Origin: an uncultured Desulfuromonadales bacterium | GTDB taxonomy: Bacteria; Desulfobacterota; Desulfuromonadia; Geobacterales; Pseudopelobacteraceae | Length of the DNA stretch: 64,000 nt | NCBI GenBank assembly: GCA_903868145.1 | Contig: CAIPTY010000023.1 | Span: 33,067-97,066 of the forward strand | Reading direction: 5' to 3' | In this document: piece by piece, positions 37,358-45,328 of the stretch | Layout of the letters: every line of letters starts with the position of its first letter | How positions within the stretch are numbered: position 1 is the stretch's first letter | The notes under the pieces: generated by a model | The model's database searches: none | Seen by the model: the letters and a program-made list of their open reading frames with translations, nothing else | Told to the model about the DNA's origin: nothing | Program-made: the position numbers and the translations under genes

Positions 37358-38304
37358 GCACGTCCATCGTGATGACCATGCGGGATTCATTCATCGGCAC
37401 GCTTTGCGATCGCATGTCAACGGACGACACCATTTTTTTTATGGCCGCAGACCTGGGGGCACCGGCTCTTGACCGCATGCGGAACGAATTCCCCAGTCGC
37501 TTCATCAACGTCGGCATCGCCGAACAGAACCTGATAAATGTCGCCACCGGGCTGGCTCTGGAGGGTTTTGCCGTTTACACATACGCTATTGCGCCGTTCA
37601 TCACCATGCGTGCCTACGAGCAGGTCAGGGTCAACCTGGCGGTTTCCTCTCAAATACGACCGGTCAATGTCACCATGATAGGACTGGGCGGCGGGGTCAG
37701 CTACGTAGTTTCAGGACCGACCCATCACAGCCTGGAAGACCTGGCCATCATGCGGCTATTGCCGAACATGTCGGTGTTCTGTCCGTCCGACTGGGTGGTG
37801 GCAGCGCAATTGGTCGATCATACCCGTACGGCTACCGGGCCGAAGTACATTCGCTTTGACGGTAAAGCACTCCCCGCTCTCTACACCGATCCTGCCGCTG
37901 TGGATATTGCAAAAGGGTTTGCTCAGCTTGCCCCCGGCACCGGAATCTGTCTGGTAAGCACGGGCTTCATGAGTCACCGGGCACTCAAGGTCGCCAAGGA
38001 ACGACCTGGCCTTGCAGTCATCGACATCTTTTCTCTCAAACCCTGCGATGAAGCCGCCCTTGCTGTCGCCCTTGCCCCGTATCGTCACGTCATTACCATG
38101 GAGGAAGGTTTCATAAATAACGGCGGGCTTGACAGTCTGGTAACCAAAGTTGTTCGCGAATACGAACTGGGCTGTCGCCAGTATCCGATCGGTTTCAATG
38201 ACCGCTATGTATTCGAACTGGGCAGCAGGGATCATCTGCACGCCATTAACAACATGGATGAAGCGGCGGTAATTGCTCTGACAGACCGCTTGAGTGCAGC
38301 ATGA
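37354..38304 (+). CDS. Transketolase C-terminal subunit (split transketolase)
   Basis: A 316-residue partner of the upstream subunit. FINVGIAEQNLINVATGLAL holds the catalytic Glu that activates thiamine; the pyrimidine-binding and C-terminal domains follow (FAVYTYAIAPFITMRAYEQV, VSGPTHHSLEDLAIMRLLPN, VITMEEGFINNGGLDSLV). It starts at GTG with a four-base overlap (GTGA) with the N-terminal subunit and ends in an ATGA overlap with the radical-SAM gene. This tight stoichiometric coupling fits a heteromeric transketolase. Whether the donor is a normal pentose phosphate or something else is open. Confidence 0.92.
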   Translation: MSTSIVMTMRDSFIGTLCDRMSTDDTIFFMAADLGAPALDRMRNEFPSRFINVGIAEQNLINVATGLALEGFAVYTYAIAPFITMRAYEQVRVNLAVSSQIRPVNVTMIGLGGGVSYVVSGPTHHSLEDLAIMRLLPNMSVFCPSDWVVAAQLVDHTRTATGPKYIRFDGKALPALYTDPAAVDIAKGFAQLAPGTGICLVSTGFMSHRALKVAKERPGLAVIDIFSLKPCDEAALAVALAPYRHVITMEEGFINNGGLDSLVTKVVREYELGCRQYPIGFNDRYVFELGSRDHLHAINNMDEAAVIALTDRLSAA

Positions 38305-39773
38305 AGCACGGTGCTGATATAGTCCTTATCAACCCCGGTGACCGGCGCCGGATTTATCAGGGGTTGGGAGCCGGACTGGCGGCCATCGAACCACCTTTCT
38401 GGGTAGCAGTTCTGGCGGCCTATCTGCGTCAGGAAGGCTTTCTTGTTGCTGTCATTGACGCAAATGCCGAAAACATCACCCCTGAAGAAACAGCACTGAG
38501 AGCGGCGAAACTGAAACCGCTGCTCTCCTGTGTGGTAGTCTATGGCTCTCAGCCCTCCGCCTCAACCCAGAATATGACCGTTGCCGGAGCCATCTGCCGG
38601 GCACTGAATGATGAGAGTATCGGCCGGGTCGCTCTGGCGGGTCTGCACCCTTCGGCACTGCCCGGGCGCACTCTCAGCGAGGAATCTGTTGATTTCGTCA
38701 TCGCAGGGGAAGGCCCCGAAAGTCTCAGGGTATTACTGGCAGAATTGGCAACAGATAAGCCGGATTTCTCCCGTGTTCCCGGCCTCTGGTATCGGGACGG
38801 TTCAGACATTTGTTCCAATGCGCGCGCCGCACTGATCAGCGACCTGGACAGCTACCTCCCCATCGCCGCCTGGGATCTGCTGCCGATGGATCTCTACCGG
38901 GCACACAACTGGCACTGTTTTGATGATTTTGAACATCGTTCTCCCTATGCCGCTATCTATACCAGCCTGGGCTGTCCATTCAGCTGCGTTTTCTGTTGCA
39001 TAAATGCTCCATTCGGCAAGCCCGGTATTCGCTATCGTTCGCCGGAGCGGGTCGTTGATGAAATCTCGCTGCTTGTTGAAACTTTTGGAGTCAAAAACCT
39101 CAAAATTGTCGATGAGTTGTTTGTTTTGAAGGAAGAGCATTACATGGCGATAGTTGAGAAAATTATCGCTCGTAAACTCGATCTGAACATCTGGGCGTAT
39201 GCACGGGTCGACACAGTTAAACCTGAGAACCTGGTCAGAATGAAACAGGCCGGCATTAACTGGCTGGCACTGGGAATCGAATCAGCCAGCCCGTCTGTGC
39301 GCGCCGGAGCCGACAAACGGATGCAGGTCCCCGACATCGCGGCAGTGGTAAGTTCCATTCGGAATGCCGGAATCAGGATTATCGGCAACTTCATCTTTGG
39401 ACTCCCGGATGACACCCGCGAGACTATGGAAGAAACGCTACAACTTGCAATCGAACTCAACTGCGAGTTCATAAACTTCTACTGTGCCATGGCCTATCCC
39501 GGTTCCAGGTTGTATGATATAGCCCTTGAGGAAGCCTGGGCGTTGCCGGCGGAGTGGCAGGGTTATTCGCAACACAGTTATGACATGCTGCCACTGCCGA
39601 CACGCAGCCAGTCAGCCGCAGAAGTCCTGCGCTTCAGGGATGAGGCTTTTCATCGCTACTTCACCAACCCGGTATATCTCGACATGCTGGGACATACGTT
39701 TGGGACTTCAGTCAGAGAACATCTGGTTGAGTTGAGCAGCATCCGTCTCAAACGAAAATTGCTTGGAGACTGA
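38301..39773 (+). CDS. B12-binding-domain radical-SAM protein in the heptose operon
   Basis: A 490-residue enzyme. The N-terminal 150 residues form a cobalamin-binding-like domain (VLINPGDRRRIYQGLGAG, VVVYGSQPSASTQNMTVAG, VALAGLHPSALPG), then the radical-SAM core with TSLGCPFSCVFCCINAPF (Cx3CxxC), followed by YARVDTVKPENLVRMKQAG, LGIESASPSVRAGADKRMQ and FIFGLPDDTRETMEETLQLA. Enzymes of this class perform methylation or rearrangement with B12; in glycan loci they are often of unknown substrate. It is coupled to the transketolase by ATGA overlap and is four bases from the PLP-dehydratase gene, so a role in tailoring the same heptose is likely. Confidence 0.85.
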   Translation: MKHGADIVLINPGDRRRIYQGLGAGLAAIEPPFWVAVLAAYLRQEGFLVAVIDANAENITPEETALRAAKLKPLLSCVVVYGSQPSASTQNMTVAGAICRALNDESIGRVALAGLHPSALPGRTLSEESVDFVIAGEGPESLRVLLAELATDKPDFSRVPGLWYRDGSDICSNARAALISDLDSYLPIAAWDLLPMDLYRAHNWHCFDDFEHRSPYAAIYTSLGCPFSCVFCCINAPFGKPGIRYRSPERVVDEISLLVETFGVKNLKIVDELFVLKEEHYMAIVEKIIARKLDLNIWAYARVDTVKPENLVRMKQAGINWLALGIESASPSVRAGADKRMQVPDIAAVVSSIRNAGIRIIGNFIFGLPDDTRETMEETLQLAIELNCEFINFYCAMAYPGSRLYDIALEEAWALPAEWQGYSQHSYDMLPLPTRSQSAAEVLRFRDEAFHRYFTNPVYLDMLGHTFGTSVREHLVELSSIRLKRKLLGD

Positions 39774-39777
39774 AAAT

Positions 39778-40986
39778 ATGCAGAAACGGACCGTCCCCTT
39801 TGGCACAATCACCATTACCGATACCGCAAAACGCCTGATCGGCGAAGCGCTTGAGAGCAAACGCATCTCCTGCGGCAAACTTGTACGTGAATTTGAAGAC
39901 CGTTTTGCCGGTCTCGTGGGTGCTTCAGAAGCAGTTGCTGTCAGTAGCGGCACTGATGCCGATATTTTGGCTCTGGCGGTTCTGCATGACTTCGGTGCCC
40001 AACAAGGAGACGAGATCATCGTTCCGGCACTCTCCTTTGTAGCAACCGGCAATGCAGTCTTGCATGCCGGATTTACGCCGGTCTTTGTCGATATCGAGCG
40101 AGCAACCCTCAACATTGATCCAACTCAAATCGAAGCAGCCATAACCTCCAAAACGCGCGCTATCATGCCGGTACACCTGATGGGCAAGCCGGCCGAGATG
40201 GACACCATCAATGCCATTGCCAAAAGACATAACCTGACAGTTGTGGAAGACGCTGCCGAAGCGCATGGTGCGCATTATAAGGGGAAAGCGGCGGGGAGTC
40301 TGGCCGATCTGGCAGCCTTCAGCACCTACGTGGCTCACATCATCACCACCGGAGAAGGCGGCGTTATTACCACCAACAATGAAGAGTATGGCGATATTCT
40401 CCGGTCACTCCGCTCCCACGGCAGAAACTGCACCTGCAAACGCTGCATCATGAACACCGATGAAGTTACCTACTGTGCCAAACGGTTCCGGGGCAAAGGG
40501 GGCGAAGATGTCCGTTTCACTTTTGACCGCATCGGCTACTCCTGCAAGATGAACGAACTTGAGGCAGCCATCGGCATCGGAGCCATGGAGGTTTATGATG
40601 AGATTGTCAAGAAGCGCCATGACAATCTCATCCACGTTTTGGAGCGCTTTGACCGTTTCGCACCATATCTGTCAACCATCAAAGAGGAGCAGTATGAGCA
40701 GATTGGGCCCCATGCAATTCCGATTATTGTCAACGAAGGAGCACCGTTCACACGGGCCGAGCTTACTCAATATTTGGAGAAAAGCAGCATAGAAACTCGT
40801 ACCCTGTTTGCCTCCATGCCAACCCAGTGTCCTGGTTTCGCTTATCTCGGCTACAAATTGGGTCAGTTTCCAAATGCCGAGTACATGGGACATCATGGTC
40901 TCCATATCGGCGTGCATCAGGATCTGGGGATTGAGGATATGGAGTATGTGCTGCAGATACTGAGTCAATTCATAAAAACAACTTAA
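39778..40986 (+). CDS. ColD/RfbH-type PLP-dependent sugar 3-dehydratase
   Basis: A 402-residue protein of the DegT/DnrJ/EryC1 aminotransferase fold. The PLP-lysine position reads FSTYVAHIITTGEGG with His187 instead of Lys. That swap is known from ColD (GDP-4-keto-6-deoxymannose 3-dehydratase) and RfbH (CDP-sugar 3-dehydratase), which remove the C3 hydroxyl instead of transaminating. Asp158 (VVEDAAEAH) holds the PLP ring nitrogen. A cluster of cysteines (Cys218, 220, 223, 233 in RNCTCKRCIMNTDEVTYC) could bind an iron-sulfur or zinc centre, but spacing differs from that recalled for RfbH. The ATG at 39778 has GGAGA nine bases upstream. Inferred role: C3 deoxygenation of a GDP-heptose. Confidence 0.85.
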   Translation: MQKRTVPFGTITITDTAKRLIGEALESKRISCGKLVREFEDRFAGLVGASEAVAVSSGTDADILALAVLHDFGAQQGDEIIVPALSFVATGNAVLHAGFTPVFVDIERATLNIDPTQIEAAITSKTRAIMPVHLMGKPAEMDTINAIAKRHNLTVVEDAAEAHGAHYKGKAAGSLADLAAFSTYVAHIITTGEGGVITTNNEEYGDILRSLRSHGRNCTCKRCIMNTDEVTYCAKRFRGKGGEDVRFTFDRIGYSCKMNELEAAIGIGAMEVYDEIVKKRHDNLIHVLERFDRFAPYLSTIKEEQYEQIGPHAIPIIVNEGAPFTRAELTQYLEKSSIETRTLFASMPTQCPGFAYLGYKLGQFPNAEYMGHHGLHIGVHQDLGIEDMEYVLQILSQFIKTT

Positions 40987-41074
40987 TATTTATGTGGAAA
41001 ACTGTCAAAAATACACTACGTTACAGGTACTTGTTTCCTACTGCCAGAATGAAAAGTTTGCGGGATGACCTCAC

Positions 41075-42463
41075 ATGAGCAAGAGTATCACGCCACTGGA
41101 TAACCTGATTAATTCTTTTGCCTACCCATTATTCAAACCGGCGATGGCGCAATCACTTGCAAGCCAGTATTGCACCACAGAAATAGATGGCTGCAGTCTT
41201 GATCAGAAAATGCTTTCAGCAGGCGCCCTTCTGGCTGTCGGAAGAATTGACGACTACAGTGCACTCATTGAACAAATTGATTTCAGTCAGTTATCATACG
41301 ATGACAGGGTGACATTTGTGGCTACACTGTTCCGCTCGTTACAGAAAAACCTTTTTGTATCCCAAAACAATGAAAAATGTGTCGAGGCTCTGCTGTGCAT
41401 AACCCGGGCTCTGCTGCCATCGCTTATGTACCCTGCACAGGCAGAACAAAAAGCCCTTGATGCCAAGGAAAAGCTCATACATTTGCCCTATTCCGCCAGA
41501 ATAAATCCACACATTAAGGGGATTGTATTTTTCCGGAAGTTTTTCATGGGGCCTGGTAGCAGGCTGCATGAGTTCGGCTTACGCATTCAGAAATGCCTCG
41601 CTTCTCAGGGTTGGGATGTCAGCTTGCATTCCCCGGACTCAATTCAATCCTTTTCAACGTCCAGAATATTTGATTTTGCTTTGATCGATATAGCACTCCT
41701 GAATGCTCTGAATTTGTCCGGAATCTCCGTTATCGAGGAACTAAAAAGGATCAGGACCTGGTTCCGAAAGGTGATCGTCGTCGAACCCGATCCGTGGTGT
41801 GCCGAGCACGTGCCCCTGCTGGAAGAGATCATTGAGTATATTGACTTTGTGTGGGGGGTCACTGCAGACTGGTCGTTCCTTGATCAGCGACGATGTCACG
41901 GCAAAGCGAGCCTTTTCCCGAATGTGGGCGGTTTCGATGATATGGGGGCGGAAAGGGATGCTCTGGGTAATTGGGACAATTGCACTTTTGGCTTTGTCGG
42001 TTCGATTGGGATCCCCAACCTGCCACGTGTATACTGGGCATTGGAGAGTCTTCACCGAAAACTGCCCATATCCTATGTAATCACAGATCCGGGGAAAGAT
42101 GACGGCATGGATCTGGAGACATCTTTAAGTCTCTATGCCACATTGCTTGCGGCTTCACACGTCAATGTCAATTATGTCAGGCGGTTGGATGGCTCTCATA
42201 TGCTGACCGGTCGTACTATTGAGACTATCAGCTTGAAGCGCCTGCTGCTTCAAGAAAGCTGCCCCTCTATGAATGCATATTTTACTAAAGGTGATCACTT
42301 CCTTGAGTTTTCGGATATCGAGAGTTTGGGCAGCGCCATTGAATTTATTCGTTCGCATCCGAAAGAAGCGCAGATGATTGCATCTGAAGGGTATGAGTAT
42401 TACAATCAACACTATTCCGCCAGAAAACTTGTGGAGCACTTTCAGGTGATGCTTGATTCATGA
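41075..42463 (+). CDS. CgeB-like glycosyltransferase (family-1 C-terminal domain)
   Basis: A 462-residue protein. The C-terminal 150 residues contain LLLQESCPSMNAYFTKGDHF, FSDIESLGSAIEFIRSHPKEAQ and ASEGYEYYNQHYSARKLVEHF, resembling the CgeB/YkvP GT4-like domain. The middle part has GSRLHEFGLRIQKCLASQGW and TFGFVGSIGIPN. Together these suggest a GT-B glycosyltransferase that uses an activated sugar. The first 130 residues are helical and not recognised. It begins 88 bases after the dehydratase and is probably in the same transcript. Donor and acceptor are unknown. Base composition starts to drop here relative to the genes upstream. Confidence 0.7.
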   Translation: MSKSITPLDNLINSFAYPLFKPAMAQSLASQYCTTEIDGCSLDQKMLSAGALLAVGRIDDYSALIEQIDFSQLSYDDRVTFVATLFRSLQKNLFVSQNNEKCVEALLCITRALLPSLMYPAQAEQKALDAKEKLIHLPYSARINPHIKGIVFFRKFFMGPGSRLHEFGLRIQKCLASQGWDVSLHSPDSIQSFSTSRIFDFALIDIALLNALNLSGISVIEELKRIRTWFRKVIVVEPDPWCAEHVPLLEEIIEYIDFVWGVTADWSFLDQRRCHGKASLFPNVGGFDDMGAERDALGNWDNCTFGFVGSIGIPNLPRVYWALESLHRKLPISYVITDPGKDDGMDLETSLSLYATLLAASHVNVNYVRRLDGSHMLTGRTIETISLKRLLLQESCPSMNAYFTKGDHFLEFSDIESLGSAIEFIRSHPKEAQMIASEGYEYYNQHYSARKLVEHFQVMLDS

Positions 42464-42869
42464 TACAGTTCTGGAGGAAAGAACAAATGGCTTCGAGTTT
42501 AAACCTGAAAGCGGGTTGTTGAAAGTTCAATAAGAACCTCGTGGGCTGAAGGCGAAATGAAAGGGAAGGTACTGAAATTGCCATTGAGATGATAAAGGAT
42601 GGCGAATCAAATGATAAAATCAGGAAATATACCGGATTGACGAATGATGAGAGTGGAAAATTTCGGAGAGAAGTTTAGATGAGAATTCAGGCACTTGGTT
42701 TTAACGTGATGCAGTTAACGCAACTGGGTGACAGCAGCCTTTTAATGGGTGCCCCTGATAGGTTCTCTTGATATGTGGGGTATAGATGGAAAATCTGGTT
42801 CTTGTTTTTGGTTCGGAATTAACGAAACAGTGCAAGTCAGACACTGAGGCCAATAGTAAGGGGTGTTGA
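42464..42869 (+). other. 406-base non-coding stretch with a decayed gene fragment
   Basis: No complete gene is visible. It holds a recognisable reading-frame remnant (see the next entry at 42568-42678), two short meaningless frames (an 11-codon one from 42487, a 30-codon one from 42679) and an AAGGGG site leading to the GTG of the neuB-like gene. No terminator or RNA element stands out. The region probably marks a recombination junction between the heptose module and the nonulosonic-acid module. Confidence 0.6.
42568..42678 (+). pseudogene. Remnant of an Rpn/PD-(D/E)XK nuclease-type transposase C-terminus
   Basis: The frame GTEIAIEMIKDGESNDKI followed by RKYTGLTNDE has the tail pattern of Rpn-family recombination-promoting nucleases (EIAKxMLKxGxSxxxIxxxTGLSxEE). 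Just upstream, the neighbouring frame gives AEGEMKGK, resembling the EGxxKG repeat that precedes this tail, so at least one frameshift separates them. Everything before that is lost. It is the ghost of a mobile-type gene. Confidence 0.5.
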
Positions 42870-43967
42870 GTGGGCCAGGAAGATAGCGCGTCATTAAGTA
42901 AAACATATGAAAACCCGTGTGCCAGAAAATCACATAATTTAGTAAATAATAATAAAATTTACATAATAGCGGAAGCTGGTGTCAATCATAATGGTGATCT
43001 GAACTTAGCAATGCTGCTCGTTGATGCAGCAAAAATTGCTGGTGCAGATTGCGTTAAATTTCAGACATTTAAAGCTGAAGACATGGTTACGGCATCTGCA
43101 CCCAAAGCACAATACCAGCTCAAGGTTACCGATCATAAAGAAACACAACTCCAAATGCTAAAAAAACTTGAGCTCGACTTTAATGCTCATCTGGATCTCG
43201 TCGAGTACTGCCGAAACGTTGAAATTGATTTTCTTTCAACTCCTTACAGCGTCGCAGATATACATTTTCTGGAAAAAATTGGTGTGGGATCCTACAAGAT
43301 TGCCTCCGGTCAAATAGTGGAACCCTCCTTTTTGCGAGCCGTTGCTAAGACCGGTAAAAGGATTTTTCTTTCCACGGGGATGGTCACCCTGGCGCAGGTG
43401 GATGACGCAGTTCGGACTATTCTGGCAACTGGAAACGACCAATTGGTTTTGCTGCAATGCACGACAAATTATCCTTCACGTCTTCAGGATGCAAACCTTC
43501 TGACAATTCCAACCATGGCTGCGGCATTCGGAACGTTAATGGGCTATTCAGACCACACCCAGTCGGACACCGCTTGCCTGGTAGCAATAGGCTTGGGGGC
43601 AAGGGTGATTGAGAAGCACCTCACTCTAGACAGAAACCTGCCAGGTCCTGACCATGCGGCTTCTGCAACTCGCGAAGAATTCTCACGCCTCTGTCAGGCG
43701 ATTCGTGAAGCTGAGCTCGTACTCGGTTCAGGTAAGAAAGAGCCGTGCAAGGCAGAGGTTGCAAATGCGCCTGGGATGAGGCGCAGTCTTGTTGCCTCTC
43801 GTCTAATAAGGGCTGGAGAAATTATCAGTGAAGATATGCTGACCTGCAAACGTCCCGGCACAGGCATTAGACCAATATTGATGCCGGAAGTGGTTGGCTG
43901 TATTGCGACACGAGAGATCCAGGCTGACGATATTATCACTTGGGCCGTATGTGGAGACCGCAAATGA
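42870..43967 (+). CDS. Nonulosonic acid synthase (NeuB family)
   Basis: A 365-residue NeuB-type synthase that condenses phosphoenolpyruvate with an N-acetyl-amino-sugar to make a sialic-, legionaminic- or pseudaminic-type acid. Motifs: IIAEAGVNHNGDLNLAMLLV, GADCVKFQTFKAEDMVT, DFLSTPYSVADIHFLEK, IASGQIVEPSFLRAVAKTGK, CTTNYPS and GYSDHTQSD. The C-terminal SAF antifreeze-like domain (RSLVASRLIRAGEIISEDML, KRPGTGIRP) is present. The start is GTG at 42870 with AAGGGG six to nine bases upstream; the first 28 residues are poorly conserved, so a later start is possible. It overlaps the GNAT gene (ATGA). Confidence 0.9.
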   Translation: MGQEDSASLSKTYENPCARKSHNLVNNNKIYIIAEAGVNHNGDLNLAMLLVDAAKIAGADCVKFQTFKAEDMVTASAPKAQYQLKVTDHKETQLQMLKKLELDFNAHLDLVEYCRNVEIDFLSTPYSVADIHFLEKIGVGSYKIASGQIVEPSFLRAVAKTGKRIFLSTGMVTLAQVDDAVRTILATGNDQLVLLQCTTNYPSRLQDANLLTIPTMAAAFGTLMGYSDHTQSDTACLVAIGLGARVIEKHLTLDRNLPGPDHAASATREEFSRLCQAIREAELVLGSGKKEPCKAEVANAPGMRRSLVASRLIRAGEIISEDMLTCKRPGTGIRPILMPEVVGCIATREIQADDIITWAVCGDRK

Positions 43968-44434
43968 ACGATCTTCTTGTTTCAAGATTAACCTCTGAGG
44001 ATGCATCTTCCCTTTCACTACTACTGACGACAGACGAAAATAAATACCATCAGTATTTTATTCCCTTTGCCGCCGAAATCAAAAGTTTGGAGGCGAGACT
44101 GGGCTCAATACGCGAAGATCGCTATTGGGGAGTGTGGTTTGATAATATCCTGGCTGGTTTTTTCATGTTGCGCGGTTTTGACGAAGGCTATCTGCGACCA
44201 TCATTCGGGGTGTACATAGCCCGCGTTTATTCCGGGAAGGGACTTTCCAGCTTTGCTCTTGATTACTGCATGAGCTGGTGCCGTATGAACCACATAGCGT
44301 CAATGATGCTGAAGGTTCATCCCGACAACCGATATGCCAGGCAAACTTATGAAAATGCCGGTTTTACAGCTAACGGCACTTGTCCACGAACCGGGCATAC
44401 AATTATGGAGAAATGCTGGAGTAAAGGAGAATGA
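43964..44434 (+). CDS. GNAT N-acetyltransferase
   Basis: A 156-residue GNAT protein beginning MNDLLVSRLTSEDASSLSLL. The acetyl-CoA-binding segment is in FGVYIARVYSGKGLSSFALD, and LKVHPDNRYARQTYENAGF is the conserved C-terminal motif. In nonulosonate operons such enzymes acetylate an amino group on the sugar precursor, as LegH and PseH do. The four-base overlap with neuB and with the following gene supports that role, but the acceptor is not known. Confidence 0.82.
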   Translation: MNDLLVSRLTSEDASSLSLLLTTDENKYHQYFIPFAAEIKSLEARLGSIREDRYWGVWFDNILAGFFMLRGFDEGYLRPSFGVYIARVYSGKGLSSFALDYCMSWCRMNHIASMMLKVHPDNRYARQTYENAGFTANGTCPRTGHTIMEKCWSKGE

Positions 44435-45312
44435 GTTGCTACCTCTCAACGGGATGCTTTCAATCTAAAGATTTGGCAGAGATTGTGGTGCTTGCTTGTA
44501 AACATAATTTCGACCTCGAACTCAGCTCCTCGCTATCGTTTTCCGCTACCTTGCTTGAGCCGATACTCCAGACCAAATCAAAGGTTAGTTATCTCATTCA
44601 TAACTATTTCCCTCCACCCGCTGTTCCATTTGTCCTTAATCTTGCATCCGGTGATCCTGATACACATTGCTGTAGCGTCAATCACTGCAAGGAAGCAATT
44701 AAACTGTGCGCCAATATAGGTGTGCCCTTCTATAGCGTTCATGCAGGATTTGCAATGGAGATGTCAGTTGATATGCTGGGGAACTCTCAATTGCAGAGAG
44801 AAAGTTGCATCTCTGTTAAAGTCGATCGAAAGAAAGCCTATCAAAAATTTGTAGAAACTATCAGCAGTCTTGCCCAATTTGCTAGAGAGAATCAAATAAT
44901 GCTGCTTGTAGAAAACAATGTGCTGACGCTTGATAATATTGCAAGTGATGGTACGTTTCCCTTGTTACTGGCAGATGTAGATGAAATCAAGAAGTTTTTT
45001 AACGACCTGCGTCAACATGAGGTTGGGCTTTTGCTTGATGTTGGACATGCAAAAGTATGCGCCGAAACACTGCACGTTAATCCGCAATCTTATTTCCATG
45101 AACTTGAACCGTTTATAAGATGCATGCACCTAAGCGATAATGATGGTCAACGGGACAATAACCGCCCATTCAGTTCGAATTCCTGGTTTGTTCCTTTTTT
45201 GGGAAAATTTCAACAGGTGCCGATGGTGGTTGAAGTTTACAAATGTTCCCTTGCGGAAATATTAGTACAGCGTGACTTACTCATGAAACTAACTGATAAA
45301 ATACCAGCATGA
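44431..45312 (+). CDS. TIM-barrel xylose-isomerase-like protein
   Basis: A 293-residue protein of the AP-endonuclease-2/xylose-isomerase-like TIM-barrel fold: VPFYSVHAGFAMEM, MLLVENNVLTLD (strand with metal ligand Glu), VGLLLDVGHAKVCAETLHV and MHLSDNDGQRDNN, which supply His, Asp and Glu metal ligands. Such proteins isomerise or epimerise sugars with a divalent metal. Placed between an acetyltransferase and an aminotransferase in a nonulosonate operon, it may act on the sugar precursor. The exact reaction is unknown. It overlaps the GNAT gene by four bases. Confidence 0.75.
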   Translation: MSCYLSTGCFQSKDLAEIVVLACKHNFDLELSSSLSFSATLLEPILQTKSKVSYLIHNYFPPPAVPFVLNLASGDPDTHCCSVNHCKEAIKLCANIGVPFYSVHAGFAMEMSVDMLGNSQLQRESCISVKVDRKKAYQKFVETISSLAQFARENQIMLLVENNVLTLDNIASDGTFPLLLADVDEIKKFFNDLRQHEVGLLLDVGHAKVCAETLHVNPQSYFHELEPFIRCMHLSDNDGQRDNNRPFSSNSWFVPFLGKFQQVPMVVEVYKCSLAEILVQRDLLMKLTDKIPA

Positions 45313-45328
45313 TTGGAGTTGAAGCGTT

